Translations under genes and position numbers: made by a program | Assembly: GCA_947449305.1 (NCBI GenBank) | Contig: CANFRA010000005.1 | Location: 1 to 56,399 of the forward strand | Source of the DNA: Burkholderiaceae bacterium | GTDB lineage: Bacteria > Pseudomonadota > Gammaproteobacteria > Burkholderiales > Burkholderiaceae | DNA: 56,399 bases | Reading direction: 5' to 3' | Shown here: positions 1-8,533 of the stretch, in pieces | Layout of the letters: each line of letters opens with the position of its first letter | Position numbering within the stretch: the stretch's first letter is position 1 | Notes under the pieces: generated by a model | Databases searched by the model: none | What the model saw: the letters and a program-made list of their open reading frames with translations, nothing else | What the model was told of the DNA's origin: nothing

Positions 1-35
1 GTGGTTCCTAAGTCGATTCCGATAATCTTTCCCAT
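1..35 (-). CDS. dnaK: DnaK chaperone, N-terminal fragment
   Basis: Partial gene running off the left edge of the window. The minus strand from the ATG at 35 reads MGKIIGIDLGTT, the first phosphate-binding strand of the Hsp70 ATPase domain. DnaK is the ATP-dependent cytoplasmic chaperone that works with GrpE, encoded just upstream on the same strand, and with DnaJ. Only about twelve residues are visible, but this start is highly diagnostic, and the grpE-dnaK order is usual in proteobacteria. A sigma-32-like promoter lies about 85 bases upstream of the start codon. Confidence 0.93.
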   Translation of the reverse strand, partial: MGKIIGIDLGT

Positions 36-118
36 AATTGCTCCAAAAAATTAAGTTACTTTGTTGTGCTTCTAATGTGTTTTCGGTAATCACTACCGTC
101 AATATTCCAATACCCAGT

Positions 119-148
119 AAATGGGGTCTAAAAAGGGGAATTCAAGGG
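119..148 (-). promoter_or_regulatory. Sigma-32-type heat-shock promoter of dnaK
   Basis: On the minus strand CCCTTGAA (148-141) is followed, after 14 bases, by CCCCATTT (126-119). This is very close to the RpoH consensus CTTGAA, 11-15 bases, CCCCATnT. Transcription would start near 112 and give a leader of roughly 75 bases before the dnaK ATG. No CIRCE repeat is visible between here and dnaK, so dnaK looks controlled by the sigma factor and not by HrcA. Confidence 0.82.
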
Positions 149-158
149 CTGAAATAGC

Positions 159-182
159 AAAAAAGGCAGAAATCTGCCTTTT
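159..182 (-). terminator. Rho-independent terminator after grpE
   Basis: A nine-base stem AAAAGGCAG / CTGCCTTTT (161-169 with 174-182) closes a four-base loop. On the minus strand it runs into six T residues (164-159). It lies between the grpE stop codon and the dnaK promoter, so it should separate most grpE transcripts from dnaK, which then has its own promoter. Confidence 0.75.
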
Positions 183-218
183 TCATGCTTTTTTAGGGTT
201 TTGACCGCTATTTTTTGT

Positions 219-761
219 TTATTTCGGGGCGCTGACTGTGACCAAAGCCGGTCTAAGCACTCGATCTGCCACGGTATAACCCCGCTGGAGCACTGAAACT
301 ACGGTATTGGCTTCTTGTTCAGAGGGTACTGAAGCAATCGCCTGGTGGTGGTGCGGATCAAATTTATCACCCACCGCAGGATTAATTTCAGTCATGCGAC
401 CCTTATCAAACGCAGATAAGAGTTGCTTGAGCGTAATTTCTAAACCCTCTTTAAAAGCTTTAGCATCACCAGTGTCCGTACTTAAAGCTGCATACAAGCT
501 ATCGGTGACTGGCACCAAATGCTCGGCAAAACTCTCAATCGCAAACTTATGTGCTTTAGCAATATCTTCTACGGCACGACGACGAATATTTTCACCTTCA
601 GCCTTAGCACGCAAGAAGTTATCTTCGAGCTCGCCAATCTTTTGATTGAGCTCTGCAATCTCTTCCTCTGGAGTTTTGACAACAGCAGCTTCAGGAGTTG
701 CTTCAGCCGAGGTCTGCGCTGCTGAATTTTCTTGTTCTGGATTTGAATTTTCTTGTGTCAT
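219..761 (-). CDS. grpE: GrpE nucleotide exchange factor
   Basis: GrpE is the dimeric cytoplasmic exchange factor that releases ADP from DnaK during the chaperone cycle. The 180-residue product has the family layout: a polar, Glu/Gln-rich disordered N-terminus (1-30), a long helix with coiled-coil character (about 31-90), and a C-terminal beta domain ending in the hallmark [17 protein letters not shown] (161-177). The segment [12 protein letters not shown] (131-142) is also typical. The gene follows hemH with its own sigma-32-like promoter and is followed by a terminator and dnaK. Length and domain order are normal for the family, and the ATG start is unambiguous. Confidence 0.97.
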   Translation of the reverse strand: MTQENSNPEQENSAAQTSAEATPEAAVVKTPEEEIAELNQKIGELEDNFLRAKAEGENIRRRAVEDIAKAHKFAIESFAEHLVPVTDSLYAALSTDTGDAKAFKEGLEITLKQLLSAFDKGRMTEINPAVGDKFDPHHHQAIASVPSEQEANTVVSVLQRGYTVADRVLRPALVTVSAPK

Positions 762-830
762 GGATGCTCATTCACTTTTTCTGTATTTTGCTCTATCTAA
801 GTTGCCCTATCAAAGGCTAGTACTTTTCAA

Positions 831-857
831 TATTGGGGCATTTTATTGAATTTCAAG
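831..857 (-). promoter_or_regulatory. Sigma-32-type heat-shock promoter of grpE
   Basis: The minus strand carries CTTGAA (857-852), 13 bases, then CCCCAATA (838-831), a good match to the RpoH promoter consensus. The -35 box overlaps the last codons and stop of hemH. It gives grpE heat-shock transcription independent of any read-through from hrcA-hemH. No CIRCE repeat is seen beside it. Confidence 0.75.
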
Positions 858-1947
858 CCTTAGATTTATCAGCTAACTCTGCCCGCTCGGCGCGCACAGT
901 TAGCTCCTCTTTAGATTCCGTTCCCAAAGACCATCCCAGTAAGTGCTGATAGGCTATGTCACGTAGAGCATTAATCCATTTTGGGTTGCTATTTAAGCAA
1001 GGGATATAGCGGTAATCATTACCGCCATGATCTAGAAATGTTTCCTTTGCTTCCATTCCAATTTCTTCTAATGTCTCCAGGCAATCTGCCGGAAATCCTG
1101 GGCAGAAAACATCTACTCGAGAGCAACCTTCTTTTGCTAACTTCTCAATAGTTGGAGCGGTATAGGGCTTTAACCATTCCGCTTTACCAAAGCGAGACTG
1201 GAAAGTGACAATGTATTGCCCTGGCTCCAAACCTAAAGACTCTCCAAGCAAGCGCCCTGTTTTCAAGCACTCGCAGTGGTAAGGGTCGCCCTGCATTAAA
1301 TTGCGCTTAGGCAGGCCATGAAAAGACATGACAAAGCGATCACCTCTTGCAAAATCTGGAGCACCATCTTTGTCCCAGACGCTTAGCACCTGATCTGCAA
1401 GCGCGGCAATATAAGCGGGATTGTCATGGTAATGTTTGACTATGCGCAGCTCGGGTTGATTTCTCCAGGTGCTCAGAACCCGAAAGACGTAATCAAAGCT
1501 AGAAGCAGTGGTGGTGGCTGAATACTGAGGATACAAAGGCAATAGCAATAAACGCTCCATGCCTTGCTCCTTTAAGCTTTCCAAGACTTCTTGAGCAGAA
1601 GGCTTGCCATAGCGCATTGCTAAATCGACTAAAACAGTGTGCCCCTCATCCGCAAACTTCTCGCCGAGTTCTTTGGCTTGCAAACGAGAGTAGTGCATGA
1701 GAGGCGACCCCAGCTGTGGCAACCAAATCGATGCATATTTTTTTGCTGAGGTACTACTACGGATCGGCAGAATAATGCCATTCAAAATGAACCACCAGAT
1801 AAAGCGCGGAATTTCTACGACGCGCGGATCAGAGAGAAATTCTTTTAAATAAGCTCTCACTGCTTTTGGAGTTGGCGCAGATGGCGTACCTAAGTTCAAT
1901 AGCAGAACTGCTGTTTTATTGACTCGTAGGTGTGGGTTCTGATTCAA
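853..1947 (-). CDS. hemH: Ferrochelatase
   Basis: HemH inserts ferrous iron into protoporphyrin IX in the last step of protoheme synthesis, at the cytoplasmic face of the membrane. The 364-residue product has AVLLLNLGTPSAPT (13-26) at the start, the metal-ligand region SFHGLPKR (208-215) with its invariant His210, and the acidic CLETLEEIG segment near 289-297. It lies between hrcA and grpE, an arrangement seen in several betaproteobacteria, so heme synthesis may be partly co-transcribed with heat-shock genes. The best start is a TTG at 1947, because the next in-frame ATG lies well inside the conserved domain. No strong ribosome-binding site precedes it, so the exact start is uncertain. Confidence 0.96.
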   Translation of the reverse strand: MNQNPHLRVNKTAVLLLNLGTPSAPTPKAVRAYLKEFLSDPRVVEIPRFIWWFILNGIILPIRSSTSAKKYASIWLPQLGSPLMHYSRLQAKELGEKFADEGHTVLVDLAMRYGKPSAQEVLESLKEQGMERLLLLPLYPQYSATTTASSFDYVFRVLSTWRNQPELRIVKHYHDNPAYIAALADQVLSVWDKDGAPDFARGDRFVMSFHGLPKRNLMQGDPYHCECLKTGRLLGESLGLEPGQYIVTFQSRFGKAEWLKPYTAPTIEKLAKEGCSRVDVFCPGFPADCLETLEEIGMEAKETFLDHGGNDYRYIPCLNSNPKWINALRDIAYQHLLGWSLGTESKEELTVRAERAELADKSKA

Positions 1948-1972
1948 AATATTTATCTTTAATAATCGATTA

Positions 1973-2983
1973 TTAGGAGCTTAGCGCCCCTGATAATAAC
2001 TTGGAGGTGATATCCACAATTGGAATGACCCGGTCATAAGCCATGCGGGTTGGGCCAATGACGCCCAAAGTACCAACGATCTGCCCATCCACGCTATATG
2101 GCGCACTGATCACAGCCAAATCTTCATAAGGCAATAGATCGCTCTCGCCACCAATAAAGATTTGAATACCGTCGGCATGACTCGATACATCAAGCAATTG
2201 CATGAGTACCGATTTTTGCTCCAGCATGTCAAACATCTTGCGCAGCTTATCGAGGTTAGAACTTAAATCACCCACATTCAATAAGCGACGTTCGCCAGAA
2301 AGCACCATGTCGCCCTGACTCATATCGTAGTCAGCAACGCCACTTTGCAATGCCAAAGCCATCAGGCCAGAAATATCTGCCCTTAAATTATCTAGGTCAG
2401 ATTTGAGATGCAAGCGTACTTGATCAAAACTTTTTCCAGCAAACTGTGCGTTGATGTAATTACCAGCTTCAATTAATTGACTTGGCGTGTAATCCTGAGT
2501 CGTTGGCAAAATCCGATTTTGCACATCTCCTTCTGGGGTCACCATAATCAATAAGATCTTGCCTTCGCCTAAGCGTAAAAACTCAATGTGCTTGAAAACT
2601 TGGGCTCGCTTGGGAGTCATCACGACCCCAGCAAAATGACTTAAGTTCGACAAAATCTGAGCAGCAGAACTCAAAACCCGTTGCGGGGAGTCGGGTAAAA
2701 GTCCTCTTTGGAGCTCGCGGGTAGCAATTTCCTCTAAGGGGCGAACCGTCACCATCGTATCTACAAATAAGCGATAGCCTCTAGGGGTTGGAATTCGGCC
2801 AGCGGAAGTATGGGGGCTAGTAACTAGGCCCATATCCTCCAAATCAGCCATCACGTTACGAATAGTGGCTGCAGAGAGGTCCAAACCCGAGAATCTCGAT
2901 AGCGTGCGCGAGCCAATAGGCTGGCCCTCCTCGATATATCGCTCGATGAGGGTTTTTAGTAAAGCGCGGGAACGTTCATCCAT
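1973..2983 (-). CDS. hrcA: Heat-inducible transcription repressor HrcA
   Basis: HrcA is a dimeric repressor that binds the CIRCE inverted repeat and is kept active by GroEL, which ties chaperone supply to chaperone gene expression. The 336-residue protein begins with a winged-helix DNA-binding domain (about 1-75) containing [18 protein letters not shown] (24-41) and the family signature [20 protein letters not shown] (56-75). A GAF-like dimerisation core follows. A matching CIRCE site is present in this window before groES (41801-41827), but none is seen before hrcA, grpE or dnaK. The gene is divergent from nadK with only 37 bases between the starts, and no clear ribosome-binding site is visible. 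Confidence 0.97.
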   Translation of the reverse strand: MDERSRALLKTLIERYIEEGQPIGSRTLSRFSGLDLSAATIRNVMADLEDMGLVTSPHTSAGRIPTPRGYRLFVDTMVTVRPLEEIATRELQRGLLPDSPQRVLSSAAQILSNLSHFAGVVMTPKRAQVFKHIEFLRLGEGKILLIMVTPEGDVQNRILPTTQDYTPSQLIEAGNYINAQFAGKSFDQVRLHLKSDLDNLRADISGLMALALQSGVADYDMSQGDMVLSGERRLLNVGDLSSNLDKLRKMFDMLEQKSVLMQLLDVSSHADGIQIFIGGESDLLPYEDLAVISAPYSVDGQIVGTLGVIGPTRMAYDRVIPIVDITSKLLSGALSS

Positions 2984-3020
2984 GGTGGAAGGGATTTTAT
3001 GCCTATGGTTTAATCGTTAT

Positions 3021-3926
3021 ATGTTAAGCCCATCCCCTAATTCCTCCAAGAAGGCATTTAGCCGGGTGGCACTCGTCGGCAAATTTCAGGCTGATGGCAT
3101 TGAAGAACACCTCAAAGACCTCGCCAAATTGGTCTTGGGCCTAGGTTGTGAGGTTTTTATTGAGTCTGACACTGCCGCCCATCTTGGCCTAAAAGACTAC
3201 CCCACCAAAAGACCCCAAGACTTTAGTGGATCAATTGACCTAGTTGTTGTCTTGGGTGGCGATGGGACCATGCTGGGTATTGCCCGTCAATTGGCGGGGA
3301 GTAATGTCCCGCTCGTCGGAATCAATATGGGTCGACTTGGCTACATGACCGATATTCCCTTTCAGTCTGTACAAGACATCTTGCCCAAAATCATCGCTGG
3401 CGAATATGAATCTGATACACGGACATTGCTTGACGCTGTCGTCATTCGCAATGGCAAAGAAATTAATCGTGCATTAGCGCTAAATGATGTTGTCGTGAAT
3501 CGCTCCGCTATTTCAGGGATGGTAGAACTAGCCGTGCGAGTCAATGGCTCTTTTATGTACAACCAACGTTCTGACGGTTTGATTGTTTCTACTCCAACTG
3601 GCTCTACTGCTTATGCTTTATCTGCCGGTGGTCCTATTTTGCATCCCCACGTTCCAGGTATTTTGCTTGTTCCAATTGCCCCCCATTCCCTTTCTAATCG
3701 GCCGATTGTTCTGCCACAAGATAGTGTTACGGTGATTGAGGTAGTTAATGGACTTCAAGTCATTGTCAATTTTGATATGCAATCACAAACCAGTTTACAG
3801 AGCGGCGACAAAATTGAAGTGCGTCAATCCGATAAAACCATTGCTCTTTTACACCCCAGCAATCACAGCGACTACAAAACTTTGCGTGAGAAATTGCATT
3901 GGAATGAATACCCATCGACTTTCTGA
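3021..3926 (+). CDS. nadK: NAD kinase
   Basis: NadK phosphorylates NAD to NADP using ATP in the cytoplasm. The 301-residue protein contains the NAD/diacylglycerol kinase signature GGDGTM (79-84), [10 protein letters not shown] (102-111) and the later [18 protein letters not shown] block that shapes the NAD site. I start it at the ATG at 3021 (MLSPSPNSS). The same frame stays open back to 2865, but that part lies antisense within hrcA and does not resemble NadK. Divergence from hrcA and the following recN give the common hrcA-nadK-recN arrangement of betaproteobacteria. The ribosome-binding site is weak. Confidence 0.95.
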   Translation: MLSPSPNSSKKAFSRVALVGKFQADGIEEHLKDLAKLVLGLGCEVFIESDTAAHLGLKDYPTKRPQDFSGSIDLVVVLGGDGTMLGIARQLAGSNVPLVGINMGRLGYMTDIPFQSVQDILPKIIAGEYESDTRTLLDAVVIRNGKEINRALALNDVVVNRSAISGMVELAVRVNGSFMYNQRSDGLIVSTPTGSTAYALSAGGPILHPHVPGILLVPIAPHSLSNRPIVLPQDSVTVIEVVNGLQVIVNFDMQSQTSLQSGDKIEVRQSDKTIALLHPSNHSDYKTLREKLHWNEYPSTF

Positions 3927-3952
3927 TGTCGAGTTCTTTGCTACGCTAATAC

Positions 3953-5623
3953 ATGCTTCAAACTATCTCACTTCGTGATTTCGTCATTGTCGATCAGCTT
4001 GAGCTAGATTTTTCTGCTGGGTTTACGGTCCTGACTGGTGAAACTGGCGCTGGAAAATCTATTCTGCTCGATGCTCTTAGCCTAGTTTTGGGCGAACGCG
4101 CTGATAGCAGCCAAATTCGAGAAGGCAGCAGCCGCGCCGAAATCTCCGCTCTCTTTCAAATTGATCCAGAGCTTATTCAGTCTTTTGGGCAATGGTTAGA
4201 TGAACAAGGATTCCCACTTGAAGATCATGGCCAAAGCCTCTTACTCAAAAGAACCATAGAAAGCAATGGCAGAAGTCGCGCTTTCATTAATGGCAGCATT
4301 GCTACTGTGACCCAATTACGTGAGGCGGGCGATCAACTAGTTGATATTCATGGGCAACATGCTCATCAACTACTACTCAAGGGTGGCGCCCAACGGGAGC
4401 TACTAGATCGTCATGCCGGTTTATTGCCCCTTGCTACTGAAGTAGCGCAGGTCTTCAAAACACTGAGTGATTCTCGTCGTCGCTTAGAGCAAGCAGAAAA
4501 TGCAGGGCAAGACATTGAGCGTGAGCGTGAGCGCTTAGAGTGGCAACTCGAAGAGCTCACTGAGTTATCGCCACAAGAGGGAGAGTGGCTAAGTATTCAA
4601 GGTGAGCATGCGCGACTTGCCAATGGAGCCAAAATCATTGGCGGCTGCCAAGAAGCAATTGAAGCTTTAAGTGATGCCGATAACTCAATTGAATCTAGCC
4701 TCTCCAAGGTATGTGGCACTATTGGCGCATTAGCAGAGCACGACCCAGCTCTGAACGACATTAGTGAAGCCCTAGAGTCCGCACAAATTCAATTAGACGA
4801 AGCCATTCATAGCCTCAATCGATACTTACAAAAAGCAGATCTTGACCCAGCACGACTAGCCCAGGTTGAAGAGCGCATGCAAGCACTGCACACTGCTGCT
4901 CGAAAATATCGCACTGAGGCAGATGCGCTGCCGGCACTTCTTCTGGATACTACGGAACGTTTGGATGCTCTAACAGCATCTCAAAATATCGAGGCCTTAC
5001 GCGAAAAAGTAAAGCAAGAAGAAGATGCTTATCTCAAGCTTGCAAAACAGCTCTCAAAAAAACGTGGTGGCGCTGCAGCCGAACTCGGAAAATTAGTCAC
5101 CGATGCTATGCAAGATCTATCGATGGCTGGTGGGCGATTAGAAATAGCTTTGACACCACTAAGTGAAGGTGGCTCTCACGGTTTAGAGCAAATCGAATTC
5201 TTAGTTGCAGGGCATGCTGGTAGCACGCCGCGCTCATTGGCTAAGGTTGCCTCTGGTGGCGAGCTTGCTCGTATTAGCCTAGCAATTAGCGTGATTACTA
5301 GCAAAGCCTCATTCACACCTACTTTAATATTTGATGAAGTCGATGCAGGTATTGGTGGGGCTGTTGCAGAGACTGTTGGCAAGCTCTTGCACCAATTGGG
5401 ACAATCTCATCAAATCTTGTGCGTGACACATCTACCTCAAGTTGCCGCACAAGGAAATCACCACCTCAAAGTTAGCAAGTCACAATCGGGTGATAAAACA
5501 ATTTCACAAGTACATCCCTTAGCTAGAGTGGAACGTGTTGAAGAAGTAGCACGTATGTTAGGTGGTGCAACCATCACCGATACTACTCGTCGCCATGCTC
5601 GCGAGTTACTCGGGCAAAACTAA
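3953..5623 (+). CDS. recN: DNA repair protein RecN
   Basis: RecN is an SMC-like ATPase acting in repair of double-strand breaks. The 556-residue protein has a Walker A motif GETGAGKS (29-36), a long helical middle with coiled-coil segments (about 150-380), an ABC signature ASGGELARIS (433-442), and a Walker B/D-loop FDEVDAGIGG (460-469). The sequence LCVTHLPQVAAQGNHH that follows is the usual RecN H-loop region. Length is normal. It follows nadK by 26 bases and converges with glnE. I saw no LexA-type box in the bases upstream, so SOS control from an immediately adjacent site is not evident. Confidence 0.97.
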   Translation: MLQTISLRDFVIVDQLELDFSAGFTVLTGETGAGKSILLDALSLVLGERADSSQIREGSSRAEISALFQIDPELIQSFGQWLDEQGFPLEDHGQSLLLKRTIESNGRSRAFINGSIATVTQLREAGDQLVDIHGQHAHQLLLKGGAQRELLDRHAGLLPLATEVAQVFKTLSDSRRRLEQAENAGQDIERERERLEWQLEELTELSPQEGEWLSIQGEHARLANGAKIIGGCQEAIEALSDADNSIESSLSKVCGTIGALAEHDPALNDISEALESAQIQLDEAIHSLNRYLQKADLDPARLAQVEERMQALHTAARKYRTEADALPALLLDTTERLDALTASQNIEALREKVKQEEDAYLKLAKQLSKKRGGAAAELGKLVTDAMQDLSMAGGRLEIALTPLSEGGSHGLEQIEFLVAGHAGSTPRSLAKVASGGELARISLAISVITSKASFTPTLIFDEVDAGIGGAVAETVGKLLHQLGQSHQILCVTHLPQVAAQGNHHLKVSKSQSGDKTISQVHPLARVERVEEVARMLGGATITDTTRRHARELLGQN

Positions 5624-5635
5624 ACTTTCAGAACT

Positions 5636-8455
5636 TTACTCAGTATTGGAAGAGGCTTGAAATATTTCTAGCCAGAGTGCCTCAACAGCAAATCTGGCAG
5701 CCCTAATTTCAGGCTCATTCTCCAGATTGATGCGGGTTTTTTCTGCGCCATCCAAACGCAAGCGATGTTGACGAGATCTCAAGAGACGGTAAGCGTTGCC
5801 AACGGAATCAGCCATTTTTGGATCAATTAAACCAGCTTCTCCAGCAATGCGAAGCAAGGTAATATTGCCCAGATTACCAACCAGCTGTGGATGTTGATGT
5901 GAATAAGCTAAGACTAAGAACTGCACAATAAATTCAATATCTACCATACCGCCAGAGTCATGTTTTAAATCAAACTCAGCACTCACATTTGGATGGCCAG
6001 CATGCACTTTGCGGCGCATCTCTAAAATTTCTGTACAAAGCTGATGAATGTTACGTTGCTGGCTTAATACCTCGGAACGTACGAGATCAAACTCTAAGCC
6101 TACATCCGGATTACCAGCAGAAAAACGCGCCCTAGTTAAAGCTTGGTGCTCCCAGACCCAAGCGGCGTTATCGCCCTCACGCAATTGATATTTTTTAAAA
6201 GCTTCAGTATCAGTAACTAAAAATCCAGCTGACCCATTCGGGCGAAGTCGCGTATCAATCTCAAATAAACTGCCAGTAGAGGTAAACGCTGTTAGCCAGT
6301 TAATCATGCGCTTAGCAAGCAGTGCATAAATTTCTTGCGCGGCGTAATCAGACCCTACTGACTGATATAAAAATACTAAATCTAAATCGGAGGCATAACC
6401 TAACTCCTTACCCCCCAACTTTCCATAAGAAATAATGGCGAATGGTGCAAGCAAGTCTTTAGATAAGCCAAATTTCTGAGCAACGCCTGGCCATACCCGC
6501 TCAAAAGTAGTCTGTAACATCAGATCTGCGAGAGCAGATAAATGGTCGCTCACCTTTTCAACCGCGAGAGGCTTTTCAACCCCAATTCCAAGATCAGCTA
6601 AAAGCGTAATAAATGTCTCGGTATGGTGAGTCACGCGCAGAATATCCATCGCCTGCTCTGGACTATCACCATCGGCCATGACATCATCAAGACGCATATT
6701 CAGATTGGTCTTGACGTCTCGCCAATATTCTTCAGGCTCTTCAATTAAAGCCTTCTCAGTCCCTGAATTTAGTAAGTGATCGAGTAAATGGGGATGCCGC
6801 GTCAGATACTGTGCACCCCATTGAGATGCCTTTAGCAAATCCAGTACATTTAAAAGTGCTCTTGGGTATTCTGCCAAGATGGATAAATAAGCACTGCGCC
6901 TTGCAATTGCTTCAAGTAAATCAAAAAAATGCAATAAGGTTTGGTCGGCATGAGTTTGATTACTACCAGCAAGCTGCAAACTCTCCGCAGCTTGACGTAT
7001 TAAATTATCAAAGATGAGTCGACTCTTCTCGGGCAACTGTCTTTGCTTAGGGCTATCAACCCATCCACTCCAGCGTACAAGAGTTTGAGGGAAGCAATTC
7101 CCATCTGGCTCCCAAGTGACATCAAGGGGGGCAAGCTTTAGCCGAGAACTATCATCTAGTAAGAAAGCTTTTTCAAAAAGGCGGGCAACATGATTTTGGT
7201 GAAAATCCAATTCGGCCATAAAGGATTGACTGTCTTGACCGAGATCCTCTCCTGCCATTGATATTGCCAAGCGTGAGCGGACTAACTCATCATCTGGCAG
7301 GTAATGGGTTTGTTGATCATCCCAAGCTTGGATGCGATGCTCTAGGCGCCTTAAAAAGACATAAGCCGCCTTCAGCGTATTCACGTCTTCTATGGGCAAG
7401 ATTCCTCGCTGCCCAATCAGGGTAAGAACTTCTAAAGTAGGACGCACCCTAAAGCGAGGGTCGGTACCACCTCGCATCAACTGAAACATTTGTGCCAGAA
7501 ATTCAATCTCTCGAATCCCCCCGCGCCCTAATTTAATATCGCGTGAGCGACCCTGATGCCCAGCAGATCGCTTATCCGCCTCACGCTGAATCTGAGCGTG
7601 CAAATCCCGGATTGAGGCAATCACGCCATAATCCAAATGCCGTCGATAGACAAATGGACGAATGAGTTGGTCTAACTCCTTTGCGTAGTAATCATGCTCT
7701 AGTGAGCCTGGCAACGGTGCGATCAAGCGGCCCTTAATCCAGGCATAACGCTCCCACTCCCTGCCCTGAACTAAAAGATATTCCTCCAGCATGTCTAAGC
7801 TACAGACCAATGGGCCTGAATCCCCATTGGGACGCAGACGCATATCTACCCGAAAGACAAAACCATTTTCATCATGCTCGGACAAGAGCTTCATCAAACG
7901 TGTACCCATACGAGAAAACCATTCATGGTTTGAAAGACTTTTGGGTCCACCTTCAGTCTCGCCCTCATGCTCGTACAAGAAAATCAAATCAATATCAGAT
8001 GAAAGATTTAGTTCAAGACCGCCTAATTTACCCATAGCCACAACCATTAGCGGCATCTCGGCGTTATTTGGCTTACTCCATGGAAGTCCAAATCGATTTT
8101 TTAAATCTTCACGAATATAGGCAATAGAGTCTGTAACTGCCAACTGCGCAAAATGGCTCAAGCCATGAGTTACCTCATCTAGACTCGCCAATCCATTCAG
8201 ATCCCGAAACGCGATCCAAATCATTAAGCGCTGTCTAGCTAGCCGTAAATTGGCCATAAATTGCGCCTCATCCAGCGCCGATCCTTGCTGAGCAATTCCA
8301 GAGGTTTTCAGCAAATCTTGGATACCCTGAAAATCGACCTTTTGCTGCCCGCAAGTCCTAAGCCAGTCAACCCATTCAGGACGAGCATTCAGCCAACGCT
8401 GTGCATACGTGGAATGCCGCTGTAGAAACCCAATTTGCCGAGAAAAATCATCCAT
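5636..8455 (-). CDS. glnE: Bifunctional glutamine synthetase adenylyltransferase/adenylyl-removing enzyme
   Basis: GlnE attaches AMP to glutamine synthetase and removes it in response to PII and glutamine, tuning ammonia assimilation. The 939-residue protein shows the expected duplicated nucleotidyltransferase architecture. The N-terminal (AMP-removing) half has GKLGGLELNLSSDIDLIF (142-159), with the paired Asp residues of the active site. The C-terminal (AMP-adding) half has a second copy, YGKLGGKELGYASDLDLVF, near 675-693. Helical PII-uridylyltransferase-like domains lie between and after them. Length matches the family. The gene converges with recN and is divergent from yhdP. Confidence 0.97.
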   Translation of the reverse strand: MDDFSRQIGFLQRHSTYAQRWLNARPEWVDWLRTCGQQKVDFQGIQDLLKTSGIAQQGSALDEAQFMANLRLARQRLMIWIAFRDLNGLASLDEVTHGLSHFAQLAVTDSIAYIREDLKNRFGLPWSKPNNAEMPLMVVAMGKLGGLELNLSSDIDLIFLYEHEGETEGGPKSLSNHEWFSRMGTRLMKLLSEHDENGFVFRVDMRLRPNGDSGPLVCSLDMLEEYLLVQGREWERYAWIKGRLIAPLPGSLEHDYYAKELDQLIRPFVYRRHLDYGVIASIRDLHAQIQREADKRSAGHQGRSRDIKLGRGGIREIEFLAQMFQLMRGGTDPRFRVRPTLEVLTLIGQRGILPIEDVNTLKAAYVFLRRLEHRIQAWDDQQTHYLPDDELVRSRLAISMAGEDLGQDSQSFMAELDFHQNHVARLFEKAFLLDDSSRLKLAPLDVTWEPDGNCFPQTLVRWSGWVDSPKQRQLPEKSRLIFDNLIRQAAESLQLAGSNQTHADQTLLHFFDLLEAIARRSAYLSILAEYPRALLNVLDLLKASQWGAQYLTRHPHLLDHLLNSGTEKALIEEPEEYWRDVKTNLNMRLDDVMADGDSPEQAMDILRVTHHTETFITLLADLGIGVEKPLAVEKVSDHLSALADLMLQTTFERVWPGVAQKFGLSKDLLAPFAIISYGKLGGKELGYASDLDLVFLYQSVGSDYAAQEIYALLAKRMINWLTAFTSTGSLFEIDTRLRPNGSAGFLVTDTEAFKKYQLREGDNAAWVWEHQALTRARFSAGNPDVGLEFDLVRSEVLSQQRNIHQLCTEILEMRRKVHAGHPNVSAEFDLKHDSGGMVDIEFIVQFLVLAYSHQHPQLVGNLGNITLLRIAGEAGLIDPKMADSVGNAYRLLRSRQHRLRLDGAEKTRINLENEPEIRAARFAVEALWLEIFQASSNTE

Positions 8456-8533
8456 TCCTCCATCTTAATCCGTAGCCCAAATCTCATGGCAGAAGCTTGG
8501 CGATCGACTGAAGGCTGACGGATAATAGGGGCC

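Noticed and set aside
2865..3020. N-terminal extension of NAD kinase
   Set aside because: The open frame runs antisense through hrcA and does not resemble NadK; homology begins at the ATG at 3021.
3900..3952. LexA/SOS box before recN
   Set aside because: I looked for CTGT-N8-ACAG and saw none in the short gap after nadK.
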